Shown here one piece after another: positions 47,900 through 59,771 of a stretch of DNA of 64,000 nucleotides (position 1 is the stretch's first letter; each line of letters opens with the position of its first letter). This DNA is from Juglans regia. Taxonomy: Eukaryota; Streptophyta; Magnoliopsida; Fagales; Juglandaceae. The stretch spans positions 24,875,370 to 24,939,369 of the forward strand of contig NC_049904.1 in assembly GCF_001411555.2 (NCBI RefSeq). The letters are read 5' to 3'. The notes below the pieces were generated by a model. The model ran no database searches, was not told the DNA's origin, and worked only from the letters and a program-made list of their open reading frames with translations. Made by a program: the position numbers and the translations under genes.

Positions 47900-50500
47900 C
47901 GACCAGTCTGCAGGTTTTCTCAATAGATTATTAACTTTATTATTTCTCAAAAAGAGAAGGAGAATAATCATTTTTTTAAATTTTTTTTATTACTTTTATT
48001 CAACTTAACACGTGTAAATATTACAATTGTAAAAGCAAAAATTACAATTGTAAATATTACATGTGTAAAAGAAAATGATGGTGAATGCGAGTTTAACGCG
48101 GAATAAGATTTCAAAAATGAATTATTTTAAAAGAGATAAATTGCAATTTATATTGATACGCATTGCACAATCTTTTTAGAAGATAATATAATTCACAATT
48201 AAAATTAAAATTTTTTTATTTGCCTTGTATTTATCAATTTTTTAAATAAATATAACATAGAATTTACTTAAAAGAAGATGATGCGAACGATAAAAAGATA
48301 ACAAATCTTAGATTTGATTTACATTTAGCGAAAAAATCCTAAACATTTCGTCTCATGAAAAAAGGAATAAAGAAATTTTGAAATGACAATGCCCTTCAAT
48401 TTAAATATGGAAGGTACGATGTGCGATTTGGATAGTAAATTGAGATGAGTTGAAAATTGAATAAAATATTATTAGAATATTATTTTTAAATATTATTATT
48501 GTTTTAAAATTTAAAAAAATTGAATTGTTTATTATATTTTATGTAAAAATTTAAAAAAATTATAATAATAATATGAGATAAAATGAAACGAAAGAGGGCT
48601 TGAGCGACTGAGTCTCAAAATATCCTTCAATTGTCTCAAAAAGCTAGTAAACAAATCCTGATATTTGGATCTATATCTCATTTAGATATAGAAATACTCT
48701 TAACCTATCTCATCTTATCTCATTTTATAATTATAATTTTTCTAAATTGTTATATAAAATATAATAAAAATTTAATATTTTTAAGTCTTAAAATAATAAT
48801 AATATTAAAAAATAAAATTTTAATAAAATTTTATTTAATTCATCTAAAATTATCTTATTTCATTATTCAAACGAACCCTTAAACCTTTTACATCTTAAAA
48901 TGAGCGAGATAAATATTTATAATTGTTTAAATAAAATTAGATGCTCAATAAATATTGGAGAGTTCACCTGCACCATAATATATCTCTCTAATTCGATTTT
49001 AAATTGAGCAATGCAACTCTGTATCTCATCTTTAGCCACACATGATGATATGTTAGACATATTTCAAATGATTTTTTCGATAAATTATTTAAGAGCTGCA
49101 TTGCTCTAATGAGAATTGCATTATAAGTTTAGTTAATTTTATTTTTAAATTATTTTTAAATTATAATAACATCTTTATTAAAATGATATATTTTTTTTAT
49201 TTAATGAAGAACTTGTACATACAGTCTTTAAATAAAAATTACAAATGAAATTTCTTATTATTTAATTGACATTGACTTAAAATAGTCATATCATTAGATA
49301 TTATGGAAGATGACAAGTATTATGATAGAGAAAAGTATTATTCTCTTACGCTTCGTTTGGTTATTGAATTTAACAACTAAACTTAGTTGAATTTAGTCTA
49401 ATTTTAAATCGAATCTAATATTTAAATACTTAATTCTTAAATTATTAAATTCATCCCAACTCAAAACTTTTTTACACGTAGAACTCACAAATTTTTTTAA
49501 TTTAAGATATCTTTATATGTGAGACTCACGATCTTTTTAAATTTTTTATAAAAAATATTAAATTCATCTTAATATTAAAATATATTTTAAACTCAATTTA
49601 AAAAAATTTTATATAATTTTTTTATTATATAATTTATTACTATTTATAAAAAATTTAATTCAATTAAATTTAACTCAACTCAAAATTTAAGTAAAAACCT
49701 CGAGAAATCTAATCCAATATCCCTTTGTAATATGTATCTCGGTCCTGCCAAGAAGAAAACAAAAACGAACGGTCCCCACTTTTGCATGGGACAATAAACT
49801 AATATGGTACACACTTAAAATAAAAATTTCAAAGTTTTAAGGAAAATTATATTTATTATCTTTATACATCACATATTATATTTTTTTAATTTTTTTAAAT
49901 ATATAATATATAAATAATGAGTAAAAAAATTCAATTAATTTTAAAAAAATAAAAATAAAAAAATTAGAAAATTAAAATAAATATAATACATAATATGTGA
50001 AGATAATGAATAGTAAAGTTAATACCTCATTTATTTTCATAATTTATCTTATATTATCTAATTATTATAATTTTTTTAAATTTTTATATAAAATAAAATA
50101 AATAATTTAACATTTTTAAATTTTAAAATAAAATAATATTAAAAAAATATATTTTAATAATATTTTATTTAATTTTTAATTTTAATACCAACTCATTTCA
50201 TCTTATTTAAAAAAAAATAATAGAGGCAAACTTTTAACGAGTGAGGCTATTATGTCGCCCCACTCTTATCGTTGGATGTACCGTTTAGTAAATTTTTTTT
50301 TTTTTATATTTTTTTAAAACATTTAAATATTTTTAAAAAAAAATATCAATAGATTTAAAATAATTTTTTAATTACTAAAAAAAAAAAAAAACTAACCAAC
50401 AATCAAATGAAGCTGTCAGCTAGAGGCGGCAAAGTAGACTTTCTCACTTTTAATAGCAGTAATGATTCTATAACTCTTTTATTATTATGCGCCTGCTGAG
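47900..50500. other. Very AT-rich region with MITE remnants
   Basis: No gene recognised. TTTGGATA-family MITEs at about 48427-48602 and 48655-48885 face each other: the first starts 'GATTTGGATAGTAAATTGAG', the second ends 'ATTATTCAAACGAACCC'. Further AT-rich remnants of similar character lie at 49350-49690 and 50035-50210. A block at 50222-50460 ('GGCTATTATGTCGCCCC') may be another MITE. Confidence 0.5.
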
Positions 50501-51535
50501 AATTTGTCCTGTACTTGAGTTTTTAATTGATCAATTATTTTCTAAGCAACCGAAGCAACGGACACTCAACGTTGTCACATGGCCTGGCTGAATCGAGATC
50601 ATTGATGTTTTTTCAACGCTTGTCATTAATCTTGATATTCTCCTTAATTAATACAAATCAAGTTTTTATTTTTTCGATGCCGGTCAAGTTTTGCAGGTTA
50701 CTGTTCATGTTTTGTCTGTTTAAAGATATTCTGAAGCTAAGTACTAGACAGGCAAATGAATGTGTTCCAAGGGCAAAGGACCCCCCCACATGCGTGCGTG
50801 GGGGATTGGTTTCGGAGCGATGTGTAATAAAGACGCTTCTGGGGCTCTTGCATGAATGGTTGTTTTTTTTCAGAGTGGCTTGCTTCTACTTTTTGTTTAA
50901 TGGGTAATGTGTGGTTTGGGTCCCCTGTATTCCGTGCGGGCTTGAACTTTGGAATCTTCTTGGTATTCTGTTTCTGAAGAGCTGGGTGTCTTTGGGAGGG
51001 AGAATATGGGAGGGGTTGACCTAATTTGACGCTGGTTGAGTGACTTCTTTTGAAGGGCATGGGATTAGATTAAGGCCATTTTCTAGAAGTGGGTATGTAC
51101 TAATAATGGAGTGGACTTATATTTTTTTATTTGTTTTGGACTGGGTTTCTGAAAGGACTAGCTTTGTTCTATTAAATCTAGTGATTTGAGGCAATTTTGC
51201 TGGTAAATTTAGGGTGATTCTGCAATTTTTGTGCTGTTTTTGGCAGGTAAATCAGAGAAGAAACCACATTGTGGTTCTGTTTTAAGGTTCTGATAGATTT
51301 GGCTTGAGAATTTTGAGTTTTGATGCTCATGTTTTTTTCTGGTTTGTTTTGGTTTCTTAGTGTTTCTCAAGGGAAGAGATCAGCCGGGTTTCTATTCTGC
51401 TCGTATGATTGCTCTGTTTGAAGCAAAGCGTTTATTGGGTTTGGTTTTCTGTGTGGTATAGTGGCCGAGGAGGGTTCGGTTTCACATTAGCTTGGCCCTT
51501 TTCTTGAAGTTTTGAAGTACTTTCCTTTCGTGAAA
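50501..51535 (+). promoter_or_regulatory. Promoter / 5' UTR region of the BTB-NPH3 gene
   Basis: Composition changes at about 50500 from AT-rich repeats to gene-like T/G-rich sequence. A CCCCCAC...GTGGGGG inverted repeat (50781-50804) could form a hairpin in the leader. No clear TATA box near the ATG. A non-coding first exon and leader intron are possible but cannot be placed. Confidence 0.35.
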
Positions 51536-54500
51536 ATGGCTTCCGTGAAACTTGGTACCAAAGCTGATGCATTCCAACGGCATGGGCAGGCCTGGTATGT
51601 AATTTTGTCTCCCTGAAGACTGATATTATCCTATGCATCAATTCTGTTGACTGTTGGATAAGACTTATTTATATTAAAACCTCTTACTTTTTCATTTCCT
51701 TTTCGGCGGAGTTTTGAGACAAAAACCCTATGCACAAGACTGTTTTTCTTGGTTGTTAGAGATGTTTCATGCTTAAAAAAATCTGCATGTGTTTGGTAGC
51801 AGAGATACAACTTTCCGATCTGAACCGACAATAACTTTTTATTTTCCTTGACAAAGGATGCTTGCTCGTTGTTTTCAGCATACGACTCGAAATCTTTGTC
51901 CATTACTTTATTTCTAGCTCTCACTTTGTGGGGATCAAGTTTCTCTCAAGATCTAGTCCGAACTTGAGGTCCTCAAATGCAAAAGATAGACACGTGAAAT
52001 GTGCCTACACCATTAGTTGTGAATGGTTTTGATTTTGCCTTCATTTGGGAATAGCATGAATCGAGGAATGGCTCAACTACTTGAGGTTGATGGTCCTTCT
52101 AACCGAGTAACAAACGATTTTTACTGCTTCCTAATGCTGATGGGCACTTCAAACTACTTCATCACAGTTTGTTTATCACAGGGATTTTTTATTTGACTCT
52201 TCAAACTAATCTTTTGTCGTAAGATGGGTTGTTGCATTTGATTTTTACATTCGCTTCAGCCATGGAATCTCACATAGTCTGCACAATTTAGCCTGGGATT
52301 TAGCAGTTTTTGAATTTTAAATAAACTTAAGAGTACAGGTTGTACCCTACTTCTTATTTTTATTTTTATTTTTCAAAAGCACCATAATGAGTGAAGTATG
52401 GCTATTTTGGATTCTTTAGTTTATGAACTGACAGAAGCAAACTTCTTGGTTGTTTTGAAAAGTTTATGTAACTCGACCATAGTCAATATCGTTATGGGAA
52501 GTGGGGAGTTCTTAAGGCATGGTAAAAATTGTTTGGCTTTGACCCTTTGACCTCAAAATGAAATGATTGAGCACATCTTCTAAACCTATTGCCCCTTCAC
52601 TGACCAAATAATGTAATAAATAAAGCAATAAAAAACTCCCATTAAGTTTATGACATAGGAAATCTCATATGTAAGATCAACTGCTAGCAAGCATGAAGAC
52701 ATGTATGAGATATGTGTGACGATTGGACAAGAGGGATATTGATAACAAAAAGGTTTGTAGACATGATTGCAGATGTACAAATTTATCTTCCGACTTTTGG
52801 TACATATTTCAGAGAAGTCTTAGAGAGGATGCAAGAAGGACTGGTATCTGATAAGTATATCATGTGGATATGGATTAGTTATAACAAAAAATCATGTGGA
52901 TATGGATCTCTTGCAGAAGTATCTATAGGCTTGCATCTGGTGTATTACATGGGTTCACTTATACGGCCTCTTGTAGTCTTGTGGTTAGAATAATCTGGGA
53001 TAATTGCGTGAATGATTATAAACTAGTGTTTGCTTGCACACAATGACGCACTCACGTTCCTTTTATATTTTGTCTCGTAGTTATGAGAAGGACACAAGTT
53101 TAACATCTTTAGACACTCATGCATAGGTGTTGCTCTTGTGTACGTCCCGTGGACTTGGCTTTGCCTATTTTATATAAAATTCTTATTTACTGATAAAAAA
53201 AAAAAAACAAGTTTAACATGTGTTCTTGGAAATAGAAAAAGAAAGTTTCTTAGATGGCTTTCTATCCGTTTTGGTGGGTATTTTCTATTGATGTTGGAAA
53301 TAATGAGAATATAAAAGCAAATGGTATTTCCTGCAAACGTTAACCTTATATGATACTTGAACTTGTGATTTTGTACTAAACAATGAATCTTTGCTTTATG
53401 AACATGGTTATTTTTTTTATTTGCTAGTTTTGAATTGATGATATCACCCAAAGCTCACTATTTGACCACAAAAGTGCGGCTTCACTTACCTGGTGTGTGC
53501 ATGAGTGTGTATATAAATTCGTTTCCCGGAATTTTTTATAGATGACCATTAACATAACTGTAATATTATAGGTTCTGCACGACTGGGCTCCCGAGTGATA
53601 TTGTTGTTGAAGTTGGGGAGATGTCGTTTCATCTTCACAAGGTACTCTGATTTGACTTACATTTTCTTTTGAGATGTAAGTTCTCACTGAAGTTTACTTG
53701 AATATATGCCTTTTTTTACTAATTTGCTTCGCCTTTTTTGCGGAATGATTGTTTAGATTGCTTGTATATCCATATTCCACCATTAACCTTGAACAATTTT
53801 CAAGTACTGTTCCAATAGTCTCTTAGTGTGAAGCTAGTTTGTTTTTTAATGATTGGCACCAGGTGTCCAAGAACAAAATCCCGATTAATCCTAGGGTTCG
53901 GCAAGGTGTTTCCTGCAAGTGCACCTCGGGTAATTCAAGGAAAAATTTCCCGTCTGATGGCCCCTAGAAATTGTTTGCACCCAAGGATCCAAACCTTAGA
54001 CCTGGAGATACCACCAAGACCAAGGCCCTTACAACTTGAGCCAATCCACAGAGGTTGATGCTAGGTTTAATTGTTAGTAATTCCTCCTCCACCATCTCCA
54101 TCTGTTTGAAACCTCAAATCTTGGTTTCTCTGAGTCAGTTGCATGCTTTGCTACATAGTCATAAATTTTCTTCTCTTGATTTCAATCTCAAGCTGGCAAA
54201 CAAACTTGAGATCAGCGTATGAGCATAATACAAAGATTCTGTTGAGCTGCACTTCTTTTAAATTTTCCTTTATGTAAAGTTCAATGTCATTTTACTTTGT
54301 CCAGCGAATAATGTGTTATTTGATTGCTGAAAACTTTGTGTTGCTTTCATATCAGCTGTAAGGTATATCCTTGCAAGTTTAGGTGGTGGAACAGACAATG
54401 ACATTTATAGATACTTACACTTGTTAATAATTAATAATGCAGTTCCCTTTGCTCTCTAGAAGCGGGTTTATGGAAAGATTAATTGCAGAAGCATCCGAAC

Positions 54501-56842
54501 AAGGAGAAGAAGGATATGTCATAAACCTTCCTGACATTCCTGGTGGGGCCAAAACGTTTGAACTTGTGGCCAAGTTCTGCTATGGGGTGAAACTTGAACT
54601 TACTTCCTCAAATGTTGTGTACCTCCGTTGTTCTGCGGAGCATCTTGAAATGAAAGAGGACTATGGTGAAGGAAATTTGATTGTTCAGACTGAGGCCTTC
54701 CTGAATCAAGTAGTTCTACAAAGTTGGAAAGACTCACTAAAGGCACTGCAAACCTGCGATGATGTTCTACGCTATGCTGAAGAACTTAACATTACAAAAA
54801 GGTGCTTTGAGTCGCTGGCCACTAAGGCATGTACTGACCCAGCTCTATCTGGGTGGCTTGCCACTGGAGGGAGTGTGTTGTGGAATGGGATAAGTACAGG
54901 GGCTAGACCAAATAATTCAAGTTCAGATTGGTGGTATGATGATGTATGTACTTTAAGTTTGCCGCTCTTTAAGAGGTTGATTTCAGTCATGGAAACTCGT
55001 GGAATCAGACAGGAGATTATTGCCGGGTCCCTCACTTGCTATGCAAAAAAGTACCTGCCAGGACTGAATCGGCGTCAGGGAGCCATTGAGTCCAGTAATC
55101 GTCTGGCACCCGTGGCTTTGGGGGCTCCACCATCAGAAGACGACCAGAAGCTTTTCCTGGAAGAGATTGATAGGCTACTTCCAATGCAGAAGGGCCTAGT
55201 GCCAACTAAATTCCTATTTGGTCTACTTCGAACAGCCATGATTCTTCGAGTGAATCCCGCTTGCATATCAAGTTTGGAGAAAAGAATTGGGATGCAGCTT
55301 GATCAAGCTACACTGGAAGATCTGTTGATGCCCAATTTCTCTTATTCCATGGAGACACTATACAATGTTGACTGTGTGCAACGGATTCTTGACCACTTTC
55401 TTGCAATGGATCAGATTTCTGGTGGGACTTCCCCTGGTGCAATTGATGATAGTCAATTTATCGGGTCACCTTCGTTGACACCAGTCACGATGGTAGCCAA
55501 GCTAATTGATGGGTATCTTGCAGAGGTTGCCCCTGATGTTAATTTGAAGTTCCCCAAATTTCAGGCTCTTGCTGCTGCAGTTCCTGACTATGCCAGGCCC
55601 TTGGATGATGGACTTTATCGTGCAATAGACATTTATCTGAAGGTACTAATTATTTAATAGTTGCATAGAAGCCTGAGATTGAATAGTTAATAATGCATTC
55701 TGGAGTCTAACATATTTGAACTTTCATGCATCTTGGCCCACACTCGCTACTCTAATGCCCGACCAATTTCAGTTGTTGCATCCAACCTGAATCGCCTTTC
55801 TTAATTCAAATTTGGTTGTCAGGTTACAATTTTGACAGGAATTGGCTTATTTGAAAATTTTCGGGAGATCATATTTTCTTTTCTTCTCTTCTATTAGAAT
55901 TTTCCCTGCGTTTTATATAGTTGGTTCTTGATTCGTGGAAGTTTAGCTGATCCTCGGGACTTTACTTCTCTCTGTGAAACTGAAACAAACTAATGGGACC
56001 AAACCAGGGTCAGTTTCATTTGGACTTGGTTTCATCTGGAAATTATAGTCAGATGGGGCTACATTCTGCCAAGTCCCCAGTTTTTCATCCATGTATTCTT
56101 TTTATCTATGGACAATATGAGCTTCAAGATTGTTGCTATTGCGCACTGGATTTACCAAAAGTTGAGAACATATTAATATATTACAGGCCCTTTGCAAAAA
56201 GAAAAAAGAAAAAGAAGACATAACAAACTAGATTGGGAACATTTTCATTAAGTTTGGGCTTATCTGGTTTCCCCGTGGTTGTCAAACATGCAGTCACACC
56301 CATGGTTGGTAGAGTCCGAAAGAGAACAACTCTGCAGGCTGATAGACTGCCAGAAGTTCTCCTTAGAAGCTTGCACCCATGCTGCACAGAATGAGAGGCT
56401 TCCTCTTAGAATAGTAGTTCAAGTTCTCTTCTTTGAGCAGCTTCAGCTTAGGACCTCCATTGCAGGCTGCTTTCTGGTCTCAGATCATCTTGATGGATCA
56501 AGACAGTTAAGAAGTGGACCTGCTGGATCTAATGAGGGAGGCTTGGCCACAACTGTGAGGGAGAATCAGGTTTTGAAGGTGGGGATGGATAATATGAGGA
56601 TGAGAGTATTTGAGCTTGAGAAGGAATGCTCAAACATGAAGCAGGAGATTGAGAAGTTGGGTCGCACAGAGGGTTCTAGCACGTGGGGAAGTGTGTCAAA
56701 GAAATTTGGGTTTAAGTTGAAGTCTCAGATGTGCAGTGCTCAAGCTGAATCTGTTAGCAACCAGAGTAATGGTAATGGGAAGGTTGAGAAGTTGAAGGAC
56801 AGGCATGGAAAGCACAAGAACAATTCATCTCATAATGATTAA
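51536..56842 (+). CDS. BTB/POZ and NPH3 domain protein, At1g30440-like
   Basis: Four exons join in frame: 51536-51594, 53572-53641, 54443-55642, 56294-56842, giving 625 aa. The start '[20 protein letters not shown]' and the next exon '[20 protein letters not shown]' form the BTB fold with '[14 protein letters not shown]' and '[15 protein letters not shown]' (to about residue 105). The NPH3 domain covers about 200-485 with '[20 protein letters not shown]', '[16 protein letters not shown]', '[14 protein letters not shown]' and '[20 protein letters not shown]'. A coiled coil ('[20 protein letters not shown]') and a Lys-rich tail follow. Family members (NPH3, NPY) are substrate adaptors for CUL3 E3 ligases at the plasma membrane in phototropism and auxin-linked organ growth; the role of this subgroup is less well known. 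No lesion seen. Confidence 0.95.
53840..54062 (-). mobile_element. SINE copy in intron 2 of the BTB-NPH3 gene
   Basis: Same family and orientation as 19110-19340: shared 'TTGGCACCAGGTGTC' start, 'CAAGTGCACCTCGGGT', 'CTAGAAATTGTTTGCACCCA' and 'CTTGAGCCAA' end. On the minus strand it begins with the tRNA-like part and ends with the A-rich tail at 53840. Confidence 0.65.
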
Positions 56843-57656
56843 ACCTTTTCTAAATTGTTATTATTTTGTAGTATTTCCTCCATAAGTTCTTATCATTTGT
56901 AGTTTCACTTTTTTGTTTTTAAGTTAGAAACTGAGATTCAACCAAGTATGAGGGAAATGAATGGAAAGAAAGTGTAATTTGTAACAACTCTCTATTTTTT
57001 TTGCTAAATATTTGAATTAGTTCATTGTTTGCAGTGTATTGCAGTTTTCCCTTTCTGGAATGGCTTCTACATAAAATTGCTGGCCTGTTGCGAAGCTACT
57101 GACATATTTCTTTTGTGTCTTGAGTAAACAACCATGGGAAATAATACCTTCCATGCAGTCAGTTATTTCAAGCAATATGTTTATGACTTCTGATTTTCTT
57201 CATTTTATAGCTACGCTGGTCTGTGTGGAAGAGAGTTCTGGCTGAGTATTACTGTTTTGTCAAGGGCTTATTTTAGCCAATCGCGTCAAGCATACAAGTT
57301 TGTTTCATTTAGTTGCGTTTGGATAGTGAGATAATCTCGGATATTCTGTAAAAAGTAATGAAAAGATAATGATAAAATATTGAATAGTAGTGGAATATTC
57401 TCATAATACTCTACTACTCAAACTAACTAATGTCATTTATCCTTTTATCATTTTCTGATATGGCATCAAATGATTGGTAGATAATGGTACATCGTCGTCG
57501 AGCCTTGTGACGACATTCTCCTCTTTAGTTATTGGTGGTGCATAATCAATAAGCATGCATGAAGATTTAGTGCCTTCTTGTGTTTTAAAGGCTTGAATTT
57601 GTTAAAATGAGTCATTTATGCAATTTTTAGGCTCTCATTTCAAGTGAAAAGTGAAT
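56843..57656. other. 3' region of the BTB-NPH3 gene and short intergenic spacer
   Basis: The first few hundred bases are the likely 3' UTR. A TTTGGATA-family MITE remnant lies at about 57308-57440 ('GCGTTTGGATAGTGAGATAA'). The hAT target duplication ATGAAAAG (57657-57664) closes the stretch. Confidence 0.5.
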
Positions 57657-57664
57657 ATGAAAAG

Positions 57665-57855
57665 TAGGGGTGGGCAGCGGGGCCCCGCCCCGCTGCCCTG
57701 GCCCGGTTCCGCCCCGCACCCGTGCGGCGGGGCGGACCACCCCGTCCGCCAGATGCGGGGGCGGGGTCACCCGCCCCGCATCTGGGGCTCTATCCGGGGG
57801 CGGGGGCGGGATGGGGGTCACACCCGCCCCGCATATACCCCGCCCCGCATCCATG
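57665..57855. repeat. GC-rich left arm of the young hAT element
   Basis: Repeated GCGGGG / CCCCGC units in both orientations, far richer in GC than any other part of the window. Short open frames here are by-products of the repeat, not genes. A similar arm in the opposite orientation sits at 62600-62755. Confidence 0.85.
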
Positions 57856-57881
57856 TTTTTATATATATAAAAAATATATAT

Positions 57882-57921
57882 ATATATACGCATGAAACGA
57901 CGTCGTTTCATGCGTATATAT
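57882..57921. repeat. 40-bp perfect palindrome
   Basis: Centred between 57901 and 57902; the core is TGAAACGACGTCGTTTCA, flanked symmetrically by GCATG.. and TATATAC.. arms. All 20 base pairs match. Confidence 0.95.
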
Positions 57922-57931
57922 TTTTTTTTAA

Positions 57932-57969
57932 AACCCAGGCATGAAACGACGTCGTTTCATGCCTGGGTT
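57932..57969. repeat. 38-bp perfect palindrome with the same core
   Basis: Centred between 57950 and 57951; same TGAAACGACGTCGTTTCA core but with CCCAGGC...GCCTGGG outer arms. All 19 base pairs match. The spacing between the two centres is 49 bases. Confidence 0.95.
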
Positions 57970-58439
57970 AATTAGCCCCCCCCGATTCCCTCCCTCGGCC
58001 TCGCTCACTCTCAGACCCTCACTTCTCTCATCTCTGTCTCTCCGCTCAACCCTCCCTCTCTCTAAGTCTGAGTTTCCGGCGCCGCACCCAGCTACCAGCG
58101 GTGGCTTCAACGTCGCCGTGCGCATCCGTCCATCCGGTCCGTTTCTCTGCATCTCACCGAAGATCCGAATCCCGAAAGGTAAGAAACGACGAAACCCATT
58201 TTATTTTGTTGTGATTTATATTTTTAATGGAGATTGGAGGAAGGATGGGGTTTATCGGAGATGGAGGATGGGATTTTTGTGAATTGTGGGCTGTGGAGCT
58301 TAGATTGTGCATGTGTTTTGGTTTGAAATTTGAATGAGTCCGTGAAATGCATGTGAATTGTGTTTGATTTCTCATTTCTGTAATTATTTCGGTTTGGAAT
58401 CTTTGGATTGAAATTAATTGTGTAATTAATTTGGAATGA

Positions 58440-58835
58440 AACCCCTAATTTAATTTAGGGCTCAAATCCGAAACCCTAAATTAATTTAGGGGTTTCAATC
58501 TTTGAAACCCCTAAATTAATTTAGGGTTTCGAAATACCCTAAATTAATTTAGGGGATTCAAAGATTGAAACCCCTAAATTAATTTAGGGCTCAAATCCAA
58601 ATTAATTTAGGGCTCAATTCCGAAACCCTAAATTAATTTAGGGGTTTCAATCTTTGAAACCCCTAAATTAATTTAGGGTTTCGAAATACCCTAAATTAAT
58701 TTAGGGGTTTCAAAGATTGAAACCCCTAAATTAATTTAGGGATCAAATCCGAAACCCTAAATTAATTTAGGGGTTTCAATCTTTGAAACCCCTAAATTAA
58801 TTTAGGGTTTCGAAATACCCTAAATTAATTTAGGA
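58440..58835. repeat. Satellite-like array of an 18-bp palindrome
   Basis: About eleven near-perfect copies of CCCTAAATTAATTTAGGG (plus two variants) are separated by short linkers such as GTTTCAATCTTTGAAAC, GTTTCGAAATA and GCTCAAATCCGAAA. Linkers repeat in a fixed order, giving a higher-order period of about 129 bases (unit starts at 58458, 58610 and 58739; the first unit has a 23-base extra piece). Each palindrome is two head-to-head CCCTAAA/TTTAGGG half-sites. Lies in the leader intron of the hAT transposase. Confidence 0.95.
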
Positions 58836-59771
58836 AAGGAGAAAAATCAGTAGAGAGCAAGCATGATTTGGAATTAATTCCGAAAAGTCTCATGCTATAC
58901 TTTCATTCTTTGAGTTAAATCATACTTATCTAAAAAATTTAAACTCCAAAAAATCTAAACTCTTAGGAGATGATAAATTCATCGTTGGCATGTGGGGTCA
59001 AATATATAGCATCCAAAGCCTCGTATTAGCTAGAAAATGAATTTGATATTTTCAATGGGAGGTAAATGAGTTTTAGGCCCCATTTCACAATTTCTTTTGC
59101 ATATCCATTATGCTATGAAGCCTATGATAATTTGGATTTTCTGCTGCTTCTTGAAAATCATATCCAATATTAGTAGTAACAATTGTTGTTGTTATTATGG
59201 AATGATCTGTGTGTGTGTGTGTACACATTTGAAGACATGCAGTCTTCTTGCGAAGCTGGGTGCACATGCATATTGGTTAAGTGGCACCCCTTTTTATGTC
59301 AACTTGTATGTATATAGTTGGATAGTATATACAACTAATAAGCAAATAATTGTTTATATATAATTGTATGTAGCTAGAAGGTGTCAAATTGGATTCAATA
59401 CCTCCTTTGTGAGGACTTGCTTTCATTATATAGGCACTGCCGTGCATGTTACAAGGCTATATTATTTTTTTATTTCTCATTTCTTTGTTAATATTTTATA
59501 ATTTGTTGGATGTGGACTTTTCCACCTTACTTAAATAAAGGAAACATCCATATTTTCTTATCTCATATAGTGTATTTGTTAATATACTTTATTAACAACA
59601 TATAGTGTATTTGTTGTTAATATACTTTATTACATTTTATAACCAAAGTACACAATATATATATATGAATGTAAAGTGATAGTGTGATACTTTTTGTTAT
59701 TCTACTTTTATTTTATGTTCATTATATAGTTATGTTTTCTATTATTTCAGATTTCTTGTTTGCTTTAGTTC

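Noticed and set aside
57627..57944. Overlapping Pro/Gly/Arg-rich open frames on both strands
   Set aside because: They are produced by the GCGGGG repeats of the hAT left arm and encode no domain.
58440..58835. CRISPR-like regular repeat array
   Set aside because: This is plant nuclear DNA; the repeats are palindromes with repeated linkers rather than unique spacers, and there are no cas genes.
58440..58835. True telomere or interstitial telomere tract
   Set aside because: The CCCTAAA units are never in head-to-tail tandem; they occur only as head-to-head pairs within an AT palindrome.
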